Source of the DNA: Hyphomonadaceae bacterium
Lineage (GTDB): Bacteria > Pseudomonadota > Alphaproteobacteria > Caulobacterales > Aquidulcibacteraceae
DNA length: 64,000 nt
Direction of reading: 5' to 3'
NCBI GenBank assembly: GCA_016791425.1
Contig: JAEUMQ010000017.1
Location: 278,045-342,044 of the forward strand
Part shown: one piece after another, positions 58,076-64,000 of the stretch
Layout of the letters: each line of letters opens with the position of its first letter
How positions within the stretch are numbered: position 1 is the stretch's first letter
Made by a program: the position numbers and the translations under genes
The notes under the pieces: model-generated
Seen by the model: only the letters and a program-made list of their open reading frames with translations
Told to the model about the DNA's origin: nothing
Databases searched by the model: none

Positions 58076-59575
58076 ATGACGCGGGCTTTGGGGACGGCTC
58101 GATACCGCGCCGCGAGGGGCGCGATGGCGATCGCCTTGGCCGCCTCGCTGGCCGCTTGTGCGACGACGCCTGGGCGCCGCGCCAAGGCCGCTCCGCTGCC
58201 TGAGACCTGGGCCGACGCGCCTGCCGGCGCAACTGAGCCCGCTTCGCTGACCGCCTGGTGGACGAAATTCTCCGATCCGATGCTGGAGCGGCTGGTCGCC
58301 GAGGCCCTGGCCGACGGCGGCTCGGTGCGGCTGGCGGCGCTGCGCGTCCGCGAAGCCCGCGCGCTCGCCTATTCCACCTTGAGCAATTACCTGCCGGGCG
58401 TCGACGCCACCGCCAGCGGCCAATACACCCGCCCGCTCGACGGGCCGCTGCTTCCCAACGCTGATTTCAGCGGCCTGGAGACCGAGCAATTCATCGGCTC
58501 GTTCGGCGCGAAGGTGTCCTGGGAAGTGCCTCTGTTCGGCCGCCTGCACGCCGCGGCTGTCGGGGCGCGCGCCAATGTGCGCGCTTCGGCCGCTGATTTC
58601 CGCGGCGCGGAGGTGGCGCTCGCAGCGGATGTTGCGCAGGCCTACGTGGATCTTCGCGCCGCCCAGCAGAGCCGCGCGGCCCTGCGCGAGTCCGTCGAAC
58701 TCTCCGACCGGCTCGCGGAGATCCTGGCGACAAGCGCGCGGGCTGGGTTCGCTTCAGAGGCTGAAGCCGCCGACGCGCGCCGCCTTGCCGAGTCCACCCG
58801 AACGCGCCTGCCCGCGGTCGAGATCGAGGCGCGCCGCGCCGAGCGCACGCTCGCTGTGCTGCGCGGCAAGGCGCCCGACGCCGACATCGCCGAGATCGCC
58901 GCCGCGCTGCGCGCCGATGCGCCGGTGCCGGCGATCAGCGTGTCCGCTTCGCCCGCCGCGCCGGCCGACCTTCTGCGCTTGCGGCCCGACATCGCGTACG
59001 CCGAAGCGCAAACGCTTCTGGTCGCCGCCAGCGTCGGCGTCGCGCGCTCGGATCTGCTGCCGCAGATCAACATCAACGGCGTGGTGAACGTCTCCGACAA
59101 CGTGGTCGGCAATGCCCTGTCGGAGCGCTCCGCGACCGTCGTGGCGACGCCGCTCATCACGCTGCCGCTGTTCGATTGGGGCCGCCGCATCGCGGTCGTG
59201 CGTCAGCGCGACGCGCAATTCGAGCAGGCCCTCGTGCAATATCGCGAGACGGTGAACCGCGCCGTGTTCGAGGCCGCCCAAGCGCTGACCGGGTTGGACC
59301 AGGGCGCCAGGCGCCTGCAATCGGCAAGGCGCGCGGAAGAAGCCGCGGCGGTCGCCGCGCGCGGCTCGCGCGCCGCCTACGGCGCCGGCATCCAGAGCCT
59401 CGCCGATCGCCTGCAATCCGAACAGCAATTGATCGATGCGCGATTGACCCGCATCGCCGCCGAGCAGGCCCAGGCCGGCGCCGCGATCGCGGTCTACCGC
59501 GCCTTCGGCGGCGGCCCCGACGTCGAAGGCGCCCGCGACCGCCTCCGCGGCCTCATGCGCTATCCGGAGCAATAA
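58076..59575 (+). CDS. NodT-family outer-membrane efflux lipoprotein
   Basis: A 499-residue TolC-like channel. Signal with lipobox LAAC (Cys near 27), then the typical start WWTKFSDPMLERLVAEAL and two long helical hairpins; LLRLRPDIAYAEAQTLLVAASVGVARSDLLPQI marks the second repeat. The NodT subgroup is lipid-anchored. A GAGGAGAGG ribosome site fixes the start over the upstream ATG at 58004. It is divergent from its own repressor and pump genes. A hairpin terminator follows. Confidence 0.94.
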   Translation: MTRALGTARYRAARGAMAIALAASLAACATTPGRRAKAAPLPETWADAPAGATEPASLTAWWTKFSDPMLERLVAEALADGGSVRLAALRVREARALAYSTLSNYLPGVDATASGQYTRPLDGPLLPNADFSGLETEQFIGSFGAKVSWEVPLFGRLHAAAVGARANVRASAADFRGAEVALAADVAQAYVDLRAAQQSRAALRESVELSDRLAEILATSARAGFASEAEAADARRLAESTRTRLPAVEIEARRAERTLAVLRGKAPDADIAEIAAALRADAPVPAISVSASPAAPADLLRLRPDIAYAEAQTLLVAASVGVARSDLLPQININGVVNVSDNVVGNALSERSATVVATPLITLPLFDWGRRIAVVRQRDAQFEQALVQYRETVNRAVFEAAQALTGLDQGARRLQSARRAEEAAAVAARGSRAAYGAGIQSLADRLQSEQQLIDARLTRIAAEQAQAGAAIAVYRAFGGGPDVEGARDRLRGLMRYPEQ

Positions 59576-59580
59576 ACGAA

Positions 59581-59614
59581 ACGCCGCGCTCTCCCGAGCG
59601 CGGCGTCGTATTTT
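59581..59614. terminator. Bidirectional hairpin terminator between NodT and pckG
   Basis: ACGCCGCGCTC-TCCC-GAGCGCGGCGT (59581-59606), an 11-bp perfect stem, followed by CGTATTTTC on the plus strand and by CGTTTCGTTTATT on the minus strand. It serves the two convergent genes. Confidence 0.8.
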
Positions 59615-59630
59615 CAGATCTTACGCTGGA

Positions 59631-61502
59631 TCAGCCCGGCGCGAAGGATGCGGCCGCGCCCTTCGATTGACGCGGCGCGCGCGTCTCGGAGAGCCGCTCC
59701 ACCAGCGCGGAATGCTCTTCCCAAAGCGCCTTCGGCAGCCGCTCGCCGAATTGCTCATAGGCTGGCGGAATGAGCGAGGCTTCCTCCCGCCACACTTCGG
59801 CGTCCACCGAGAGCAGCAGGTCGAGCGCGCCCGTCGGCAACGTGAGGCCGCTGACGTCGAGCGAGTTCTTGGTCGGCAGCCGCCCGATCGGCGTCTCCTG
59901 CGCGTCGGCGGTCCCTTCCAGGCGATCGAAAATCCATTTCAGCACGCGCGAATTTTCGCCGAAGCCCGGCCACACGAACTCGCCGCGATCGTTCTTGCGG
60001 AACCAGTTGACGAAATAGATGCGCGGCAGCTTGGCGGCCTCGGCGCGCTCGCCGAGTTTCAGCCAATGGCTGAAATAATCGCCCATGTTGTAGCCGCAGA
60101 ACGGCAGCATCGCGAACGGGTCGCGGCGCAATTGGCCGACCTTGTTCTCTGCAGCGGCCGTGCCTTCCGAAGCGACGTTGGAGGCAAGGAAGACGCCGTG
60201 GCGCCAGTCGAAAGCTTCCGTCACCAGCGGCACCGCACTGGCGCGCCGGCCGCCGAAGAGAATGGCCGAAATCGGCACGCCCTTGGGGTCTTCCCATTCC
60301 GCCGCGATCGTCGGGCACTGCCGCGCGGGGCACGCAAAGCGCGAGTTCGGATGCGCCGCCGGCTCCTTGGAGGAGGGCGTCCAGGCATTGCCGCGCCAGT
60401 CGGTAAGATTGGCCGGCGGCGTATCGGTGAGACCTTCCCACCATACATCGCCGTCGTCGGTCAGCGCGACGTTCGTGAAGATCGTGTTCTCGTCCATTGA
60501 GCCGAGCGCGTGCTTGTTGGTCATCGCGCTGGTTCCCGGCGCGACGCCGAAGAAGCCCGCTTCCGGATTGATCGCGTAGAGCCGCCCGTCGTCGCCGAAG
60601 CGCATCCAGGCGATGTCGTCGCCGATCGTCTCGGCCTTCCAGCCGGCGAGCGTCGGCTGCAGCATGGCGAGATTGGTTTTTCCGCATGCGGACGGAAACG
60701 CCGCCGCCATGTATTTCACCGCGCCTTTCGGCGAAGTGAGCTTCAAGATGAGCATGTGCTCGGCGAGCCAGCCTTCATCGCGCGCCATCACCGACGCGAT
60801 GCGCAGCGCGTAGCACTTCTTGCCGAGCAGCGCATTGCCGCCATAGCCCGATCCATAGGACCAGATTTCGCGCGTCTCGGGAAAGTGCACGATGTACTTG
60901 GTCTTGTTGCACGGCCACGCGACATCTGCTGCGCCCGACTTGAGCGGCGCGCCGACCGAGTGCACCGCCGGCACGAACGCGCCGTCTTCGCCGAGCGCGT
61001 CGAGCGCCTGCTTGCCCATGCGCGTCATCACCCGCATCGACGCGGCCACGTAGGCGCTGTCGGTGATCTCGACGCCGAGGGCGGAAATCTTCGAGCCGAT
61101 CGGGCCCATGCTGAACGGCACGACATACATCGTCCGGCCGCGCATCGAGCCCTTGAAGAGATCCTTCAAGGTGATGCGCATCTGCCAGGGCGCTTCCCAA
61201 TTGTTGGTCGGCCCCGCGTCGATCGCGCGCTCCGAGCAGATATACGTGCGGCTCTCCACACGGGCGACATCGCCCGGATCGGAGGCGGCGTAGAACGAGT
61301 TCGGACGCTTCTCCGGGTTGAGGCGCTTCAGCGTGCCGGCCGCGACCAGCTCCTCGGTAAGCTTCTCCCACTCGGCGTCCGAGCCGTCGCACCAATGGAC
61401 GCGGGCGGGCTCGGTCAGCGCCGCGATCTCGCGGACCCAATGGATGAGCTTCGAATGCTTTGTCGGCGCCGGCATGAGGCCGGGCGGCTCGGAATGCGTC
61501 AC
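59631..61502 (-). CDS. pckG: Phosphoenolpyruvate carboxykinase (GTP)
   Basis: A 623-residue enzyme converting oxaloacetate and GTP to phosphoenolpyruvate in gluconeogenesis. Signatures: [47 protein letters not shown], the kinase loop [15 protein letters not shown] and [32 protein letters not shown], plus [12 protein letters not shown] and [13 protein letters not shown] chose the GTG at 61502, which has GGAG eight to nine bases upstream and gives the usual family length; ATG at 61475 is possible. Alphaproteobacteria often carry the ATP-type instead, so the GTP form is a lineage marker. Confidence 0.95.
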   Translation of the reverse strand: MTHSEPPGLMPAPTKHSKLIHWVREIAALTEPARVHWCDGSDAEWEKLTEELVAAGTLKRLNPEKRPNSFYAASDPGDVARVESRTYICSERAIDAGPTNNWEAPWQMRITLKDLFKGSMRGRTMYVVPFSMGPIGSKISALGVEITDSAYVAASMRVMTRMGKQALDALGEDGAFVPAVHSVGAPLKSGAADVAWPCNKTKYIVHFPETREIWSYGSGYGGNALLGKKCYALRIASVMARDEGWLAEHMLILKLTSPKGAVKYMAAAFPSACGKTNLAMLQPTLAGWKAETIGDDIAWMRFGDDGRLYAINPEAGFFGVAPGTSAMTNKHALGSMDENTIFTNVALTDDGDVWWEGLTDTPPANLTDWRGNAWTPSSKEPAAHPNSRFACPARQCPTIAAEWEDPKGVPISAILFGGRRASAVPLVTEAFDWRHGVFLASNVASEGTAAAENKVGQLRRDPFAMLPFCGYNMGDYFSHWLKLGERAEAAKLPRIYFVNWFRKNDRGEFVWPGFGENSRVLKWIFDRLEGTADAQETPIGRLPTKNSLDVSGLTLPTGALDLLLSVDAEVWREEASLIPPAYEQFGERLPKALWEEHSALVERLSETRAPRQSKGAAASFAPG

Positions 61503-61800
61503 CTGGGCGTCTCCAAACTCAAAAGCAGGACCGGCCTCTTGGCCGCTCGCCCGGGGTGTTCCCAGCCGGTGCGATGAGTCCCCAAACCCGCCAGTAGCTA
61601 TGTCCAGAAGAGACATTAGCAGCCGGCCCGTCAACCTCCACGATGGGTTAAAGACGGGCGCTCCACGCGCCGTCCCCCGGGTCTCGATCGCCTGCAAACT
61701 CCAGACCGTGCGGCGGCGGCGGGTTTTTCCCGCTCATGGACAATTCCCGGCCCCCGAGTAGGAAGTGGGGCCCGCGAGGCAGGGCCCCTGATATGGACGT
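61503..61800. other. Divergent promoter region of pckG and an acyl-CoA synthetase
   Basis: 298 bases without a gene. A dyad ATGTC-CAGAAGA-GACAT (61600-61616) is the only structured site and could be an operator for pckG. ATATGG just before 61801 looks like a -10 box very close to the next start, but no -35 fits. Confidence 0.35.
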
Positions 61801-63315
61801 ATGATGGACGCATGGTTGAGCCGCGACATGATCGCCTGGCGGGCGGGCGTTTCCGGCGCCGCCGTCGCGTGTCTGGAGCTCGTTGACGGGACCGAGACGA
61901 CCTATCGCGGGCTCGACGATCTCATCGGGCGCTGCGTCGGCTGGCTCCGCGCCAGGCTGGGCGATCCGCGGGGCCGCCGGGTGGCGATGCTCTCCCGTAA
62001 CTGCTTGGAATTTGTGGTTCTTCTCTATGCCTGCGAGCGCGCCGGGGCGATCTTCGCGCCGCTCAATTGGCGCCTGCGCGGGGCCGAGATCGGCGTGATC
62101 CTGCAGGACTGCTTGCCGAGCCTGCTCATTTACGATCCCGAGTTCGAGGCCGCCGGTCGCGAGGGCGCGCAGGGGCTGGCTCTGGATCTGGTCGAGCGGT
62201 CCGCGTTTCGCGCTGCGATGGAGCAGTCGGCGCCGGGCGGTTCCGCCCCAGGCGAGGCCGACGCCCCGACCATCCTGATCTACACGTCCGGCACGACCGG
62301 CAAGCCTAAGGGCGTCATCGTGACGCGCCGGAGCGGGTTCTTTTGCACCTTCAATTTTGTGTCAGCCGCGGGCGTGGACACCCGCTCCGCGATGCTGGCG
62401 GATGCGCCGATCTTCCACGTCCTCGGCCTCTTCGCGATCGTCGGGGCCACCCTGGCCGCCGGCGGACGGCTGATTCTCTCCGACCGGTTCGAGCCGACCC
62501 GCAGCCTGAAGCTCCTCTCCGATCCGGCCCAGGGGATCACCCATTATCCATGCGCGCCGGCGATGGGGCAGGCGCTGCTGCAGCACCCGGACTTTCCAAG
62601 CTCGGACCTCACCCGTTTGAAGAGCATGCCCTTCGGCGGCGCGCCGGTGCCAGATCCGCTCATGCGGCAGTTTCTCGACGCCGGGATCGCCGCCTCGATC
62701 GGGTTCGGGATGACCGAGTCCGGCACCACGTTGGCCATGCCGCTCGATCGGGAGGCCATCCGCGCGCGCCCGCAATCGGCCGGCTTGCCCGCGCCCGCCA
62801 TGGAGGTGCGCATCGTCGCGCCCGACGGCCGCGAAGCGGGCCCTGGCGAAGTGGGGGAGATCCAGCTCGCCGGGCTCGCCGTCACGCCAGGTTACTGGAA
62901 CAATCCGGAGGCCACCGCGAAGGCCTTCGACGGCCGCTGGTTCAAGACCGGCGACGCCGCCTGGCGCGACGAGGCCGGCTATTGCTTCATCGTCGATCGC
63001 TGGAAGGACATGTACATTTCCGGCGGCGAGAACGTTTACCCCGCCGAGGTCGAAGCCGTGATCATGGCCCTGGCCGGCGTGGCGGACGTCGGGGTCGTCG
63101 GCGTGGCGGATGAGAAATGGGGCGAGGTCGGCTGCGCGTTCGTCGCCCTCGCGCCGGGCGCGGCCTTGGCGGCCGAAGACGTGCTTGCCCACGCCAAGCC
63201 CCGCCTCGCCAGCTACAAGCAGCCCCGCTTCGTGCGCTTCGTGGAGGCGGTGCCGCGCAACGCCTCCGGCAAGATCCGCAAGGACGCGCTGCGCACGCTC
63301 TTTGAGCAGGCCTGA
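61801..63315 (+). CDS. Acyl-CoA synthetase (AMP-forming), class I
   Basis: A 504-residue ANL-family enzyme. Motifs: TILIYTSGTTGKPKGVIVTRR, GFGMTESGTTLAMP, KTGDAAWRDEAGYCFIVDRWKDMYISGGENVYPAEVE and VPRNASGKIRKDALR with the catalytic Lys. It resembles medium-chain or aryl/feruloyl-CoA synthetases rather than the LcfB-like ligase at 8303-9961. Start uncertain: ATG ATG at 61801/61804, no ribosome binding site visible. The final residues are LFEQA. No beta-oxidation gene adjoins, so the substrate remains open. Confidence 0.9.
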   Translation: MMDAWLSRDMIAWRAGVSGAAVACLELVDGTETTYRGLDDLIGRCVGWLRARLGDPRGRRVAMLSRNCLEFVVLLYACERAGAIFAPLNWRLRGAEIGVILQDCLPSLLIYDPEFEAAGREGAQGLALDLVERSAFRAAMEQSAPGGSAPGEADAPTILIYTSGTTGKPKGVIVTRRSGFFCTFNFVSAAGVDTRSAMLADAPIFHVLGLFAIVGATLAAGGRLILSDRFEPTRSLKLLSDPAQGITHYPCAPAMGQALLQHPDFPSSDLTRLKSMPFGGAPVPDPLMRQFLDAGIAASIGFGMTESGTTLAMPLDREAIRARPQSAGLPAPAMEVRIVAPDGREAGPGEVGEIQLAGLAVTPGYWNNPEATAKAFDGRWFKTGDAAWRDEAGYCFIVDRWKDMYISGGENVYPAEVEAVIMALAGVADVGVVGVADEKWGEVGCAFVALAPGAALAAEDVLAHAKPRLASYKQPRFVRFVEAVPRNASGKIRKDALRTLFEQA

Positions 63316-63399
63316 GCCGGCGGCGGCGAGAAGCTTTGTGTGCTTTTGACCATGTGCGGCGCCCGATGCCTTAACCGAGCGGGCGCAATCTGGGAGCTC

Positions 63400-63630
63400 A
63401 TGAGCCCGATCTCCGCTGCAGTTCAGGGAATCACCGGCGCCTCCGTGCGCTACGCCAAGGAAAGCGCGGCGCTGCTGCGCTCGGTGTCGGGCGCTTCGGA
63501 CGAGGATGCCGGCGCCGCGATCGTCGGCCAGATCCAGGCGAAAACGCAGTTTGCCGCCAGCGTCCGGACGCTCACGGTCGCCGACGAGATGCTGGGCGAG
63601 CTCCTCAGCTTGCAGGAAGCGTCCGAATAA
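63400..63630 (+). CDS. Small protein resembling the C-terminus of flagellar rod/hook proteins
   Basis: A 76-residue protein starting MSPISAAVQGITGASVRYA with GGGAG just upstream. Its second half, IVGQIQAKTQFAASVRTLTVADEMLGELLSL, follows the conserved C-terminal helix of FlgB/FlgC/FlgE-family proteins (a pattern like MVNLIQAQRAYEANAKVIQTADEML). The protein is thus a miniature carrying only both terminal helices, without the middle domain. No other flagellar gene is in the window. It could be a polymerisation cap, a decoy or a remnant that kept its frame. Confidence 0.65.
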   Translation: MSPISAAVQGITGASVRYAKESAALLRSVSGASDEDAGAAIVGQIQAKTQFAASVRTLTVADEMLGELLSLQEASE

Positions 63631-63868
63631 TCCGCCGTCCCGGGGCGAGCTCTTGATTTTCCGTTAGCATTGCGATTCTTAGCCGCCGAGCGGCGGCGCC
63701 TAAAGCCTAGGCGTGCGTGCGCGCATATCGGCATTGCGTCCTCCAAAACTGTTCAGCCCGGCCGTACTGGGGTATTTGCTGTGGGCCGAATCTGCCGAAA
63801 CTCGCGGCAGCGATGAGCGGCCGTCGGGCTCAGTCGGAGCGGGGACGGCAATTGAGCAAGGCGATGGG

Positions 63869-64000
63869 ATGACGGAGCTCAAGCGTCCGCCGCTGAATTT
63901 CGATCTGGCCGAGGCGCGCGCGTTCTTCCGCGCGCGCTCGGTGCTGGTCACCGGCGGCGGCGGCTCGATCGGTCTGGAGCTTTGCCGGCAACTGGCCGAG
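63869..64000 (+). CDS. Start of a CapD-type nucleotide-sugar dehydratase/epimerase (partial)
   Basis: An open frame that continues past the window. From ATG 63869 it reads RPPLNFDLAEARAFFRARSV, then LVTGGGGSIGLELCRQLAE, the Rossmann glycine motif of the polysaccharide-biosynthesis SDR group (CapD, WbpM, FlmA type), which make 4-keto-6-deoxy sugars for surface polysaccharide or flagellin glycosylation. The full-length forms have an N-terminal membrane domain; here the frame also stays open upstream to a TTG near 63734, so the exact start is uncertain. The 238 bases before it contain no other gene. Confidence 0.7.
   Translation, partial: MTELKRPPLNFDLAEARAFFRARSVLVTGGGGSIGLELCRQLAE

Noticed and set aside
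61600..61616. ATGTC-n7-GACAT dyad upstream of pckG as a known regulator site
   Set aside because: Five-base arms are expected by chance at this length, and I could not match it to a named regulator. It is only mentioned in the intergenic entry.

Overview
The window reads as a chromosomal segment of a high-GC alphaproteobacterium, most likely from the Caulobacterales/Hyphomonadaceae side. The basis is GC-rich codon third positions, a TonB-dependent receptor next to TPR-sulfotransferase and aspartyl/asparaginyl beta-hydroxylase genes, an lspA / DUF3035 (BamF-type) / tandem M16 peptidase string, a STAS-MlaE fusion heading an Mla operon, and GTP-dependent PEP carboxykinase. No prophage, insertion sequence, CRISPR array or rRNA operon is visible. 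The genus is an inference.

Layout. 0-8.1 kb holds metabolic and housekeeping genes: formylglycine-generating-enzyme-like protein, asparagine synthase, BaiN-like flavoprotein, YeiH transporter, aroC, a FitAB/VapBC-type toxin-antitoxin pair and pdxH. 8.3-16.4 kb has an acyl-CoA synthetase, a TPR-sulfotransferase with an eroded P-loop, a DUF1499 membrane protein, an ATP-grasp / metallo-beta-lactamase / lipoprotein operon and a DUF442 phosphatase-like protein. 16.9-22.6 kb is a TonB-dependent receptor with TPR-hydroxylase and TPR-sulfotransferase neighbours. 22.7-31.1 kb is ileS, two tiny membrane proteins, lspA, the BamF-like lipoprotein, an M16 pair and a DUF4142 lipoprotein. 31.2-37.6 kb holds a LOG-family hydrolase, tRNA-Arg(UCG), rtcB, a very small gene with its own terminator, a lipoprotein, a SnoaL/SnoaL/DoxX-like cluster and a GlxA-type regulator, plus a frameshifted remnant of such a regulator. 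37.8-43.6 kb is mutL, an esterase lipoprotein, a secreted protein, a membrane-anchored TIR protein and rsmD. 43.6-52 kb is glutathione peroxidase, mlaE-mlaF-mlaD-auxiliary lipoprotein and two paralogous membrane coiled-coil proteins. 52.4-64 kb is a MerC-type protein with a Zur-like operator over its start codon, a complete TetR/adaptor/RND/NodT efflux system, pckG, another acyl-CoA synthetase, a 76-residue flagellar-rod-like mini protein and the start of a CapD-type nucleotide-sugar enzyme.

The most unusual feature is a dispersed family of GC-rich palindromic elements of two types. They lie between genes and also in frame inside genes: two copies in ileS (one in the editing domain), one in the mutL linker and one in the signal-peptide n-region of an M16 peptidase. 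They resemble in concept the protein-coding palindromic elements known from Rickettsia. A second theme is probable leaderless promoters (aroC, the antitoxin, merC-like), where -35/-10 boxes put the transcription start on the ATG. Functional calls rest on motif and context reading only; no database search was possible.
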